A stretch of DNA of 64,000 nucleotides, taken from assembly GCA_028386065.3 (NCBI GenBank), contig JAKUCV010002775.1, positions 212,833 through 276,832 of the forward strand, in the 5' to 3' direction. The notes below the pieces were generated by a model. It saw nothing but the letters and a program-made list of their open reading frames with translations, was not told the origin of the DNA and searched no databases. Of this stretch, positions 10,815 through 22,726 are shown in pieces. Each line of letters begins with the position of its first letter. The stretch's first letter is position 1. Made by a program: the position numbers and the translations under genes. This stretch comes from Turnera subulata. Taxonomy: Eukaryota > Streptophyta > Magnoliopsida > Malpighiales > Passifloraceae.

Positions 10815-12476
10815 AAGTCGAGTTAAAGAGGAAAAGTGAAAAAAAAAAAGGAAAAGAACAGGAACAGTACCCTGATCCCTACGGTCATGGCGACATGACC
10901 GCCAGGCCTAGGCGGCCAAGGGGAGAAGACTGCCAGCCCATGGTGGTTGTCACCACATGACCGCCAGGGCTTGGTGGTCATTGCTTCCAGTTTCGAGAAA
11001 AATTCTCGTTTTTCTCTTTTCTTGATCCGAGCTTTCAACCGTTAGATCTAGGGGTTCAATCTCGACCCTATGATTAATAGGACAACTCCTGAGACCCTGA
11101 ACACTATAAATAAACCCCGCCCCTTCCCCCTCCCACATACAAATTACACACACAATTTACTCTTCTTTTCTACTTATAGTAAGCAAAGAGTCCTTGCAGA
11201 AACTCTAGTTCTCTAAGCCTAGGAATCCTTAGAGAAGCTATTATTCTGGAGAAATTTCATGGAGAGGAGCATCAAGAAGTTGGCAGTGAGTGGAGATCAA
11301 GAGAAGAGCAAGAAGAAGGCGGCCGAAGACAATTACGGTGGCGAAGAGGTGGTGATCCCGAGTAGAAATCGCGATTTTAGTGTCCTTAGAAATCTAAGAA
11401 GGAGATCTACAACTTTTTTGTTGAGCTCAAAAGTAGATTTGGCCATCTTCTTTATTTAAATTGCGGTTGAAGTTGACGAAAAAATTGAGCTCAGGAGTGG
11501 AAGAAGAGTCGAGTTAGAAAACACCCAAATGCAAAGAGCTAGAGGTGGGCTACAAAGAACACAAACTTTTGATGTCTGATTTTTTTGTTGACAATGTTGT
11601 TGCAGCTGATGTTTTGATTATTGTGTGATGCTATGTAAGAACTACATGAGCTTTGAACCTGGTTGTCGGGGTACGTAGGCCATTCTAGTGGTAGAAACTC
11701 AAGCTCAATTATGTTTTACTTTCTGTTTTGTTTTCGATTTTATATTGTTTTTGTTACTGTTTTACTATTGTTTTAATGGCATACATTGATCTCCAATTGC
11801 ACACGATTTTGCCCCAACACGGATGGGTGCCTAATACCTTCCCAACTGTGACGAACCCCCGAATCCAACATCTCTGGTTCATTATGACTTGTTGCCTTAA
11901 GAAAACGTTGATGCCTATTGTTTGGATAGATGGGATTGGAGGGGAAGGGAGGGGAAAGGAGGAGAATAGAGGGGAATTTTTAATTTAACATTGTTTGAAA
12001 AAAGAAGTTAATGGGGGAGAAGGGGAATTTTTTAACCTTCATCCCCCTCTATTCCCCTTAAAATGTCTCCCTGTCGATTTGGTGGGGAATGGAGGGGAGA
12101 GAAATTTTAAAACTAACTGATGACTTAAAATTTAATTATTAACCTCTTATATTCTAAAAAGTAATTTATAAATAAAGATATTTATGTAATTTGAAAATAT
12201 TACCAATCATTCCCCTCCCTTCCCTTTAATGAATATATCGAAATAAGTTAAAGTTAAAATTTTCCCATCCCCACCATTCCAATCCCTTTCCGACCCATCC
12301 ATTCCCTTTCCTTCCCTTTCCCTATATATTCCCAAAAAAATTGTAAGAAAATTTTTTTCCTGAATTTTGACCTGCAATAAAATTTGGGTGGCGACTCCTT
12401 TGATGTTGGATGTTGGTTATGAAAGATGTAAGAATTGGGTGATGCGGTACAATTAATTTTGGCCTAGGTCCTCACA
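10815..12476 (+). mobile_element. Second Tat-type LTR, 5' truncated
   Basis: The block repeats the downstream two thirds of the LTR at 9238-10814: GACCGCC cluster (10880-10985), TATAAATA at 11105-11112, exon-like leader with CTAGTTCTCTAAGCCTAGGAATCC, TTTGAACCTGGTTGTCGGGGTACG, AACACGGATGGGTGCCTAA, GCAATAAAATTTGGGTGGCGACTCC and a final GTCCTCACA. The upstream U3 part is missing. It contains an extra segment at 11906-12343 absent from the first copy. The two LTRs differ enough to belong to different insertions. Confidence 0.7.
11906..12343. mobile_element. MITE-like insertion (hAT-like size duplication)
   Basis: The segment is absent from the homologous LTR and is bounded by the 8-bp direct repeat TAAGAAAA (11898-11905 and 12344-12351). 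Its ends are G-rich on the left (GGGATTGGAGGGGAAGG) and C-rich on the right (TTCCCTTTCCTTCCC), a loose inverted repeat. An 8-bp duplication suggests hAT, but the direct repeat is A-rich and could be fortuitous. Confidence 0.55.
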
Positions 12477-13640
12477 GCAGTAGCAGGTCTTGGTTGAGTT
12501 CTTCAGTCTTGCTTCAATTTATAGAGGCTGGGGAAGATGAAGCTACCAAATTCAACAGTTACAAGTCAGCGTCAGCTGCATCTTGGATCTGGAATGTCTA
12601 GCACCATAACGTTCACATTCGCATTTTTCAGCTGGTGGCATGCACATGTTAGCAGTTGTTCAAAAATAACTTGGTAAATAAATTAGTCTACCTTGAAGGG
12701 CTAACTAACCTAAATTACCTACAACCTGTTTTCGTTCTTATTGTAGACCTACCCAAGTCTCGAACAACCTGCTTTCGCCAGTGATGCATGTCCTTGGGTG
12801 CAGTCCATCTGTGCTAGGCGCTATTATCCTCAACTAACCTAAAGTCCCTCTTGGTGATAAGTAGGTTAGAGATTTGGTATAGAATACTCTGAGTCCTTAG
12901 TTTCACCTCTTAGTTCGTCACTAAGTCATCTAATATAGCGCTCGAGGGTGATCAAGCCGCAAGCACTGTTAAGCTCTCTATAAACAAATCAAGGCAAATA
13001 CGAACAATAGAAAACCAACTCTGAATTATTAATTAAACATAAAATAGTAGCTACATCCCATAAACCTAGATAGCGAAATTAGTTCACAAAGAAAGAGAAA
13101 ATAAAAGAAAATAGTGATGTCAACATGCTACAAAATAATAAACCTAAAAGTTCAACTTTTCTTCAAAGCCGAAATCTTCAAATTTTTGTGCCTTCAGACT
13201 TCTTTTTCCCGAGTAGAGAAGAGTAGTCGAAGTTCCTCCTTAGGCTTTTCATCTTTTCTATTTATATGAGCTTAGTCTCCTTTTGAAACCCTAAGTCTTG
13301 ACCAATAAGTTTTCTTCTCAAAAACTTAGCAGCAAAGTCCTCTTTCCTTTCAAGCAGTGTCCACGTGCATCCTCTTAAATACTCTTGGATTATAGGCGCA
13401 ATCTTCAAATAAAGCTATAAAAGCAGTAACTCGACGCAGTGGGCACTGCCAGGCATGCATTTTGTACTGCATCAGGGACTTCGCAGCGGGCGCTGTTGAT
13501 TCTGAGCCAAAATCGTTAAATCTTCTTAAAAAAGGATCAAATTGCACCCGAAAGCAATCAAGGGTAAGGAAAGTAGAATTTGGTATAGAAGCAAGTGGTT
13601 CTCTAACTAAATGCATAAATAAATGCTAAATGCAAGGCCA
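12477..13640 (-). mobile_element. Unassigned LTR-like block with minus-strand TATA
   Basis: No coding sequence is seen. On the minus strand ATATAAATAG lies at 13259-13268, followed by a pyrimidine-purine leader and, 0.3-0.6 kb on, text of the kind found in gypsy R-U5 regions (around 12760-12990). I could not define either end or a target duplication. Confidence 0.35.
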
Positions 13641-14262
13641 AAAGATTACAACGTATACTGTAAAATATATATAATTTCATGCACATCAGTAGACTCCTAA
13701 GTTTGATCATCCTAAGTTGGACTGAATAAAAAGGATCCGTTGTGAATGGTTTCCGGACCTTTTATCAAGCTTCTACAGAGATGAAAGAAGTAGTATACCA
13801 GGTTTTATATACATGGGAGTTGTCCTAACTTGTGATCCCAAAAACCAAGGTCACCAAAGCTAAGGGAGTTGTCCCGACCACCATGAAAGCGACATTTCAT
13901 ACATGCTTTTCCAACAAGCCCATACCACTTGCTCATACCTATTCCACTCACTCAAAACTTCAAAGATCAGATCACATATTTGATTTAGGTATTAGAGTAG
14001 AATATAATAATCTTAACCATACTTTGTCATAATCAAAACCAATTAAATTCATGGTTAGGTAATTAAGCTAAACAATCAATTATCACTAATTGGCTTATTA
14101 ATTAAGCACTAATAACACATGCTAATTACCTTAATTTAATATTATTCACCTAATCTAAAATACTTAAAAGTTGGGAGTGTCTAGCTAAAGTAATGCTATC
14201 TCATCCTAAGAAAAGTAAACTAGGTTCTAAAACTAGTGATTGCTTATTAGTTATGCTGATAA
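13641..14262. other. AT-rich stretch without recognisable feature
   Basis: The stretch is AT-rich, with short AATTA runs near 14080-14150. I see no gene, repeat array or element boundary in it. It may be the eroded 5' part of the copia fragment that follows. Confidence 0.4.
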
Positions 14263-14498
14263 TAGTGTTGTGTATAGATTTATTATTTTAAAGAGTGATG
14301 TGCTTGATGTAAAAATTATTGTTGAAACAAGAAACGCTGGGTTTTTTTTATTAGAATGTGTTTCCTAAAAAACATAATAACCTAACTGTTTCACCAACAC
14401 GAAAAATCTCTGAAAGTGAGACTGGTGCAAAAGATGTTTTTGATAAGGAAGTTGATGGCAATCTATTGTTTTGAGAAGAAGTAAAAGATAAAGGAAAG
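14263..14498 (+). pseudogene. Old copia pol fragment (integrase to RT linker), left half
   Basis: The plus strand encodes YRFIILKSDVLDVK and a broken acidic linker (ISESETGAKDVFDKEVDG), resembling the region between integrase and reverse transcriptase of Ty1/copia polyproteins. It is cut at 14498 by the insertion of another copia element and resumes at 20027 with the RT N-terminus. Several stops are present. Confidence 0.55.
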
Positions 14499-15579
14499 TG
14501 TTATGAATATTAGTGTTTAACAAAGAAGAAGAAATGAAGGAGAAGGAGAGACAACAGAGAGAACTGGTTCACTCTAATTTCTATAAATATAGCAGTACAA
14601 TAAATAAAAGAAGAGGAGGGGTGCTGTATAGGTAGGTAGTACTGACATTCACACTTCACACGTTTTATAACACTCCTCCTTGAATGTCATTGTACTTTGG
14701 ATAGAATACGCTTTTTGGAATAATTGCCTCATTAAAAATCTTACCAAGAAAAACCCAGTGGGATAAAAACTTGGTGAAGGAAAAAAAAAAACTGCAGTGC
14801 GTATTCTACTCCCCCTCATTTTGGCCTCTCTTGATTTGTCGTTGCATGCCAAACCTCCTTATCAACGTTTGGTGGCATCTGGTGATGTATGCTTTGTTCG
14901 ATCACTTTTGATACATGACTACTTTAATTGGACAATGTAGGCAGCATTATCTTCAGAATTTGTTGTTGGAGCATCTTCCCTGCCCTCTTGCTTTTGTGGT
15001 CCCGATGATATAGCAATTTCACGTGTAAAGTTGTAGCAGATGTCCGTCTGTGCTTTATGTGGATCAAATAAAGAACCTGCATCTACAAAATTAACCATAT
15101 TCTCTTCGGGTTTACAGGGTTAATATAATATTACTTTTGTTATATCCCGAAGACAAGAACACAGTCATATCTTGCCAATAGGGTTATGGCAAAAGCTTCA
15201 GGCTTCATGTTACTAGAAATATAACTTTTACTTTGATAGGATACTTCAGGACCAAACATAGCACGGTACTTGGAAGCTTCTTCAGGAGTTCCAAAAATAT
15301 TAAAATCACAATAATAGTATCTAAATCATAAACATAAGTAACAATAATAATAAGTGCAAATACATAGAGCATATATGCAAGAATAATCATACTACACATA
15401 CTCAAATTTGGTTTAAACCATATAAAAATCAATTTAGCTTAATTTTGTACATTCCCGGGAATTAGTTGCTTCAAGTAACTTGAATCCTTCAGGGATTCTC
15501 ATGTATATGTCATGACTTATGGATCCATAGAAATAGGCTGTAATAGCATCCATCAGATGCAATTTTAATTCTTTTCATA

Positions 15580-16513
15580 TAATGCCAGACTTATTAATAA
15601 TAATTGCATCCACCATAGGGGAGTATTTCTCCGCACAAATAACCATTTTATGACCGACCGATTTTATACCATCTGGTGTACGGACTATAGGTCCGAAAAT
15701 TTCTCGCTTCACAAGCGAGTCTAACACAGCCTTAATTGTGTTTCTCTATTTTGGCCAGTCATTCTGCGCCTACATTCACCAACAGATGTAGGTTCATGAT
15801 CCTCATTTTATTTAGCGCTATATTATAAATAAAACAAGTATTTCGTCGACGGTTATTTCACATCGGTTCCATCTTATTCCTGACACTGTATAATTAATTG
15901 AGATCTCATCTTTTTTATTTATTTCAGGTACCTGAGTTACTTCTGGAACTTTATCAATTGTGTCAGAAATCTCTTCTAGAGGATTTTCCTCTTCTTGAGG
16001 ATTTCTAATTTGAACTTCTACTTGAGGTCTTATTTTCTCACTGGGCCATCTTATATCTTTACTCATTTTTCTCTATCGAGATTATTTCTTTTGGACCGAG
16101 TATATTCTACACTTCTGGCGTACTTTAATTGTTCTTCAGGAACATTAATTTTGAGTAGGAGCATTAGCAGTTGTTATATAATATATGGTCACACTTTTCA
16201 AATAAATATGTCTGGCAATTGACTTACTTATATTTTGCAAATGAATCATCTTTTGAACTTCAAGTTCACACAAATTCGTTTGAGGATCAAAACTAGATAT
16301 TGAATAGCATTTAAATAATATCTCGATCCAGCTGCTTATTTTCTCCCCATTATGTTGGGTAATCTCTATCATCATATTAATAACCAACATACCCAACATA
16401 CACAACATATATTCCCAGTCTTCTTTAAGGACCAATTTTACTATACTGTGGTGGAGCATTATATACTGTACAACCAATGGTTCGAAGATAGGAGATACTA
16501 GGTTCGTGACCAT
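15580..16513 (-). pseudogene. Copia pol remnant: integrase-RT linker and RT start
   Basis: The minus strand carries SSFDPQTNLCELEVQKMIHLQ followed by TTANAPTQ (16145-16513), then EEISDTIDKVPEV (15818-16066), then a segment reading DHEPTSVGECR and FGPIVRTPDGIKSV with stops. This order matches the C-terminal integrase tail, linker and first RT motifs of Ty1/copia polyproteins. Stops and frameshifts separate the pieces, so no protein can be made. RT would copy the element's RNA into cDNA in the virus-like particle. The catalytic YVDD region was not found downstream. Confidence 0.7.
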
Positions 16514-17504
16514 GAACCAATGGGGAGATCATATGATATCTAATTGGCTTGATGCACATAAGTGTTGTTGCGTGTAAAATACCATGTTCTCAAACAGTAA
16601 TATCTCTTTAGCAATGGTCTTGCAATCAATTGGAAATATTCAATAAACGATTCACCCATATCGTTTTAGGTGTGAACATAAGCTACAGGATGTCAACCAT
16701 TATTTCCAACAATATACATTATCCACTGAAGAGATACAACAGTATGATCAAGACATATAGTCTTATAAAATAATTAGGGATATGTACCCGTAATTGGCGT
16801 AATCATAATAAGAGCGCAATATGCCAACTTGCGTCTAATAAGCACACAATAAACCAACTAGTCGATGCATCGATTAAAACAATAAAATTACCTAGATGGT
16901 TAACATGGTGGAATTATTAGTCCGCGTACATGTCCCAGAATTATTTCCAAAATACTTGCTGGTGATTCTATGCCAACCTCATCATAGGAAGGCTGAATAA
17001 TTAATTTTTCTTCGCAGCATACAAATACATGGAAATTCATTTATTGTAAAAAAACTTCTGGTTTTCTAATGAATGACCAAATAAATTCCGCACATCATTG
17101 ATCCGGAATGGCCCAACCGGTCATGCCAAACAAGATATCCACTAGCCAACTTCTAGCTGGTCTCAGGTTTGGGCTGTACAAACTTATGCATTTAATAACA
17201 TAGAAAGAATTATTTGCTAACTTCAGGCTAGTGTCAGCTTTGGGCTGTTATGTACCAACTTCAGGCTGCCATGTGCCAGCTTCAAGCTAGATATAATAAC
17301 TTTTATTGACTCGAATATTTATGTAGTACAATCTAAAGAATAACGCAAGTAAATTTTCCACAATTTATTTATTATCTGTTGTGGTAGCCTTTATAATATA
17401 GAGATATTCAGCATCTCTTTTATTTACTGTCTCAACATAATATTCGCTTGAAAATAAGTTCCTTTGAGACTTAAATAAAATGTTTATTTACTATTGTAAG
17501 TAGA

Positions 17505-17765
17505 AAAATTTTGCTCTTCAGGAGTATAGTAAAATTCATGCTCTTCTAGAGCATAAACATTTTACTCTTCCGGAGCATATTATCCTATAATAAAATTTGT
17601 GCTCTTCCTGAGCTTAAATATATGCTCTTCAAGAGCACAGTAAAACTTGTGCTCTTCCGGAGCTTAAATATATACTTTTCTAAAGTACAGTGAAAGTTAT
17701 GCTCTTCTGGAGCTTAGTAAACTTATGCTCTTCTAGAGCATATTAATCTTCTTCTCATTTTGAGA
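17505..17765. repeat. Minisatellite with GCTCTTC...GAGC palindromes
   Basis: About eight units of roughly 30-38 bp contain the imperfect palindrome GCTCTTCNNGAGC (for example GCTCTTCCGGAGC at about 17652-17664) separated by AT-rich spacers such as TTAAATATAT and AGTAAAACTTAT. It lies in what should be the gag or leader part of the copia element. A looser related set (CTTCAGGCT / CTTCAAGCT) occupies 17150-17290. Confidence 0.8.
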
Positions 17766-18739
17766 TTGTACTATCATATGTTACATATGAATAATTTTCG
17801 TTTATTAAATACGGAATATGTCATTGCATTGTCTCTAGGACAAATGCCCAAGTCATAATTCTAGAAATGACAGTTTCATGTTTTCATTAAAGATTTAGCA
17901 GTTATAACATGTTGTAAAATAAACCTATTGTAATAAAATATAACAAATAATAATACAGCTGAACATAAAATAAAATCATTCAATATTGGCTTGTACCTTC
18001 AGGGAATAATGGCTTGCACCTTCAGGGTAAGCAACGGTTTCATCAATATTAGATTTTCCAGGGACACTTGATAACCATTTACTCGATGCCTTGTTATAAG
18101 GCCTGTTTGTGTCCAATCGAATGTTCATAACCATGATAAAAAATTATTACATACAATCACATCACTTCAGGGAATGGAGCAGAGTCAATTGGACAAGATT
18201 CATAATAGTTTTTATTTATGGTATGTCACTCCCTTTTGCCACAATGAGACATGGGATTAATTCAAATATTTCGTGAATTCTCTTTTGCCATATTGCTACT
18301 GCAGGAGCATATATGATGTATAAAAATAAATCGTTCTCTTTTCGTATCAACATCAATGATTTATTCTCCACACACAATATAATCTGAGAATTCATTCGAA
18401 ATATAACTGTATTGTATAAATTTTAAAACTTGCAACTTCAGGTGCATACACTTGTAATAAGATTTTTGGGAGTATATCCATCTTCCGGTGGTCATATAAT
18501 ATCCAACTTCTGGTGGTCATATTTTTTTTCAATTTTTTTATTTAAAGATCTGCAGGATCTTTTGATAGTAACACATCCAGTCTTTGCTTTATATTTCTCT
18601 TTTATTGAGTCTTCCAGACTATTAGTATTAAATGCCCATGATAAATTTCTTCCAAAAATTTTAAGGGCCTCCAATACAAGTTTCATAATAACAGTAATAA
18701 TAAAAAAAACATAATATAAAACATTATAACATAAAGTAT

Positions 18740-18900
18740 ATAATATATATGCTTACTCGATAAATCTTTCAGCAGTAATAATAGCATAATAATATATAAT
18801 ATATGCTTACTCGATAAATCTTTCAGCAATAATAATAGCATAATAATATATAATATATGCCTACTCGATAAATCTTTCAGTAGTAATAATAGCATAATAA
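18740..18900. repeat. 54-bp tandem repeat, three copies
   Basis: The landmark TACTCGATAAATCTTTCAG recurs about every 54 bp (from about 18754, 18808 and 18862) with the AT-rich remainder also repeated. Divergence between copies is small. It lies inside the copia element. Confidence 0.93.
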
Positions 18901-19079
18901 TAACATGCTAACATAATATGCGCATAAATTGATATGCATGATATACTAATGATGTACCGTAAATTAAAGATTAATCCAATTCGGTTATGTCTCGGGTTAA
19001 TTTACCATTATCGTCATCATTGACCATTTAATGTCCAAGTGTCAAAATAATATACCAAATAATTATTTGCCATTATTTT

Positions 19080-19851
19080 TAATAGACTTGGCCATGAATA
19101 GTAACAGCCCAGGCCCATGCACAGTGTCAGGCCCAGGCCCTTGCATAGTGCCAAGCCCAGGCCAGGGCAAAGGCCCGAGCCAGCCAGCCCAGCACCCAGG
19201 CGCGGGCCCGAGCCAACCAGCCCAGCACCCAGGCGCGGCCTGTATTGACAAACAGGTCTACTACCCGGATCGACCTTAACCCACTCACCTTGGTGGGTTG
19301 CAAACGGCGACGACGAGGCGGGCGGCAAGAAGGCGACGTAGAGGAGGAGGCGAACGGCATGCTGGTGGCGGTGCGCAGGCGTCGGCGGCGCGAGAGGGAG
19401 ATGAGTTGTCGTCAGGTCATCTCCACGGGCGGCGACGGCCTGGTAGCACGTGCAGTGCGACGGAAAGGAGACGCGAGCGGGGGCTGCGTGCTGGCGGAGA
19501 AGACGTCGGTGGAGGCAGGAGGTGGCGCGACCATCGCGTGCAGGTGGAGGCAGACCCGTCGGGTCTTGTCGGGTCGTCGGGCGTGGCCATCGGGTCTCCT
19601 CGTCCATGCGGCGCGTCCGGCGGCGGGAATGGACGGGAAGGTGGCGTCGAGGTCGCGACAGCATGGGGAACACGTCGGTAGTGGCGGTGTCCCGAGAAGC
19701 GGCCCGGAACTCTTAGAGGTGAACAGTGCCGAGGGGGATGAGGAAGGTGACAGTACTGTTTTGCCATTTTTTCAGTTTTTTTTTCTTCCCCCTTTTTTTC
19801 TTTCATTTCTGCTCGGTTTTCTTGGGTAGAGTCGTTATCGTGCTGATAACA
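19080..19851 (-). other. GC-rich leader of the copia element
   Basis: Base composition jumps from very AT-rich to GC-rich over this block, which directly follows the right LTR and primer site on the minus strand, the position of a 5' leader. It has codon-like CGCC/CTCC repetition and overlapping long open frames on both strands, which GC bias alone can produce. On the minus strand CACCAAG|GTGAGTG near 19280-19290 is a consensus 5' splice site. The left part (19105-19240) repeats GGCCTGGGC-type words. It could be captured host 5'-UTR sequence; no protein is recognised. Confidence 0.5.
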
Positions 19852-20026
19852 TGTTACGAATATTAGTGTTTAACAAAGAGGATGAAATGAAGGAGAAGGA
19901 GAGATAGTGGAGAAGGAGCAGAGAACTGGTTCACTCTAATTTCTGTAAATACAATATATAAAAGAAGAGGAGGGGTACTGTATAGGTAGGTAGTACAGAC
20001 ATTCACACTTCACACGTTTTATAACA

Positions 20027-20600
20027 GAAAGAAACTTCTTTTGGTAATGATTTTTATAATTTTTTGGTTCAAGATGACCCATCAACTTATTTGGAAGCTA
20101 TTTCTTCTCTTGATGCAAAATTGTGGAAAGAAACAATAAAAGCTGAGCTTGAATCCATCAAACAAAACAAAACTTGGATTTTAGTTAATTTCCTTTTGCT
20201 CCTGTTACAAGAATTTCTTCAATTCGGATTTTGATGGCCTTGGCATCAGTCTACAAATTTTTAATAAATCAAGTGGATGTTAAGATATCTTTTCTAAATG
20301 GAGATTTAGAAGAAGAGATTTATATGGTGGAACCGGAGGGCCATGTTATTTGTGGTCAGAAACACAAAGTGTACAAGTTGATCAAATCTTTATATAGCTT
20401 AAAACAAACACCTAAACAACGGCATGGAAAATTTGACCAAGCTATGTTTAACTATATATTTATCTGTTGAGGTAAACAAATGTGTGTATACCAAAAATTC
20501 AAATGAAAACTATGTGATTGTTTATTTGTATGTGGATGACACGTTCATTTTTAGCAATAGTCTTGGTGTCATTCTAAGATGTTTCTTTGTTCTCAAAATT
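20027..20600 (+). pseudogene. Old copia reverse transcriptase fragment, right half
   Basis: The plus strand encodes YLEAISSLDAKLWKETIKAE, then after a deletion QVDVKISFLNGDLEEEIYM, KLIKSLYSLKQTPKQ and, in a shifted frame, NENYVIVYLYVDDTFIF. These are consecutive motifs of Ty1/copia RT, including the catalytic Y-x-DD. Frameshifts near 20465 and an internal deletion near 20190 make it non-functional. It continues the fragment at 14263-14498, from which it was split by the element at 14499-20026. Confidence 0.85.
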
Positions 20601-20880
20601 TCCCTCTCCTCCCTTTTGCTGGGTTATCTGAATCTATTCTCTTTACAGCTTCTAATATCCTACCGAGTCGTGAAAGGAACCATTGTATTGTGGGGAGACT
20701 TTGGGTCACTAAAATATCTTTTTAGGATAATAGCGTTTTCTTGAATTTTAATGTTTTAAAATTTTTCAACACCTTAAACCTCCCTTTAAGAGGTCTAAGA
20801 TATCTGTAGATGGGTATTGGAAAAATGATTAATCTCAAACTAACATATGTGTGCTGGAAAATGGTTAATCTCAAACTACT
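20601..20880. other. Non-coding stretch after the copia fragment
   Basis: No gene is recognised. It holds a short duplicated phrase (AATGATTAATCTCAAACTA at about 20824 and a similar copy near 20860). It may be the residue of the older copia element. Confidence 0.35.
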
Positions 20881-21365
20881 ATGAAAAAAGGGGGAGTTTA
20901 ATAAAAAAGTCTATATAGAAGTTAGTTTTTTGAAAATTACTTCATTTTGACGATCCAAAGCCCATTTGAAACATATTTTAATTTCTCACACTGTGTTCTC
21001 CAACTCTACAGCCATATTCATGGACACCGAAGCTCAATTAGAATTGCTAGTATGTCCTTCCTTACCTTTTCTAAAGTAAATGATTATCTTATTTTTTACC
21101 AACAGGAATCTCATAATTATGGGAAAAAAGGGGGGACTTTGTTAAAAAAATCTATACAGAAGTTAGTCTTTTGAAAATTACTTCATTTTAAGAATCCAAA
21201 GCCAATTTGAAAGACATTTTAATTTCTCACACTGTGATCTCCAACTCTACAGCCATATTCATGGACACCGAAGCTCAATTAGAATTGCTGGTATGTCCTT
21301 CCTTTTCTTTCTTTAAAGTAAATGATTATCTTGTTTTTTACGAAAAGGAGTCTCATAATTATGGA
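20881..21365 (+). repeat. 240-bp tandem duplication upstream of CCX
   Basis: The text starting ATGAAAAAAGGGGGAG at 20881 recurs as GGGAAAAAAGGGGGG at 21121, and the two units stay aligned through ACAGCCATATTCATGGACACC and CTCATAATTATGG, giving a 240-bp period and high identity. A more diverged third relative lies at about 26085-26215 on the far side of the CCX gene. Each unit starts with a G-run like a polypurine tract. Origin unknown. Confidence 0.85.
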
Positions 21366-21399
21366 TATGATATGCCTTTTTGCAAGACAAATTTGTGAC

Positions 21400-22459
21400 A
21401 AATTTTCTAGTTTGTCCCATAGCATGCATCCACGTTCAAAAGCAGCAGTGATCATCAATCATCATCGTCCACACAAAATCTAAAGGCTTATTTTCTTTTC
21501 CCGTTTTGACAGATGGAAGGAGAAATCTAATCACCTTAAGATGAGAATGCATCCCCATTCCCATCTTTAGAAGCAACAAGTGTAAAGCTCAAACTTATCA
21601 AGCACATTTATCAGAAGGGGACGACATGGGGGGCAGACAGGCAGGCACTAGCTAGCAGTGTCTCAATCCGGAGGAGTTGGGCAAACCGATTCAAGTGCTT
21701 TTATTATTTTTTTTTTTGCTGGTGAGGGACCTAACTTGGGCAGGCAATACCCCAAAAACAAATCTAAAATTTTATGGCCCCAAGAAAATCAAATGTCCGT
21801 TTCCAAGAAAAATGGGAGAAGAGTCCAAAAGCACGTCCTGTTAAAAAAAAATAAAGGCCTTATCAATCCCAAACTTTGCTCCTAAGTAGGACCATTGACA
21901 ATGTTCCCATTACGTAAAATACATCACATGCTTGAGTTGGCCAATTCATGCAAATACCAACTCCCCAACAATTGCCACGTAAGATAATCGCAAAAGGTTT
22001 TGGGACCCAAAAGAATTCACAAACAAGATAAAACCAATATTTTCCGCTCTGAATTCTGATGATCATAAAAGTATAAAAATGTAAGGCTGGAAAATACCAA
22101 ATAAACAGTTAAAACTGGATTACTCTTCCTTAGTTATATGTCTAGAGAAGAAGGAAAATAAAAGATGGTTAGTTAGGCTGCAAGAATAAGCCAAGTGTAC
22201 GTGCGTTTCCTTAACTAAGTCATTTGAGCGGATGTATGTTTCCACTACTTTTTCTTTAATCTGACCCCACGCGTCGTATTTATAATATTAATGTATATAA
22301 TATGGATGAGTAAGTTTGTTTTTGTAGTGTGATCAGATTCTTTTGCTTCCTCTCTGCAACTGCAAAACCAGAGAGAGAGGGAGACCAGGCGGTTGCGTTC
22401 TTATTTAATCCCTCCCAATATTCCCATCGAAGAGGTTGGTCTTTCAATTTCTACATTCA
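21400..22459 (+). promoter_or_regulatory. Upstream region of the CCX gene
   Basis: No transposon is recognised. TATA-like sequences occur at about 22281-22288 and 22293-22300, followed within about 70 bp by a GA-rich run (AGAGAGAGGGAGACC, 22370-22384) typical of plant 5' UTRs. The transcription start is inferred to lie near 22320-22340. Confidence 0.4.
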
Positions 22460-22534
22460 ATGCTTCTTTTTCTTCTTCTGCCTCTGGTACTAGTATCCAA
22501 ATTCTTAGCCACACAAATGCCTGTCCTTGTTTGA
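22460..22534 (+). CDS. Upstream ORF in the CCX leader (24 codons)
   Basis: An ATG in the presumed 5' UTR opens a 24-codon frame, very rich in Leu and Val (starts MLLFLLLPLVLV), ending at TGA 193 bp before the main start. A second, two-codon uORF (ATG CCC TAG) lies near 22680. If retained in the mRNA they could lower translation of the main protein. They may instead lie in a 5'-UTR intron, since TTATCCAG near 22612 looks like an acceptor. Confidence 0.35.
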   Translation: MLLFLLLPLVLVSKFLATQMPVLV

Positions 22535-22726
22535 GATCTCCAATTGGGTTCCTCTGTTTTCATATCTTTCCCTCTCTCGTCTGCTCTGCTCTGCTCTCAT
22601 TGTTATCCAGGTTTTGCGACTAAAGAACCAGTCTTTGATCCAACTACCAGCCTCTTTTGCTTAAACCCATCTCCTGGAATATGCCCTAGCTTGTGTTTCT
22701 AGCGGGGTTCGATTGAGTTCCTTCTG

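Larger units (their letters stand above)
14499..20026 (-). mobile_element. Full-length but decayed copia element with 5-bp TSD
   Basis: Two short LTRs, 14499-14672 and 19852-20026 (174 and 175 bp), start TGTTA and end ATAACA and flank a 5.2-kb interior. The element is bounded by the direct repeat GAAAG at 14494-14498 and 20027-20031, a perfect 5-bp target duplication. A purine tract (AAGGAGGAG, minus strand) abuts the left LTR, and a degenerate primer site (TGTTATCAGCACG) follows the right LTR on the minus strand, so transcription runs right to left. The LTRs differ by roughly 5% substitutions plus two indels, so the insertion is not recent. The interior has only remnants of pol. Confidence 0.9.

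Noticed and set aside
19017..19829. Long open frames on both strands, Arg/Pro/Gly-rich
   Set aside because: Overlapping frames in several phases are expected from GC-rich DNA lacking stops; no recognised domain.
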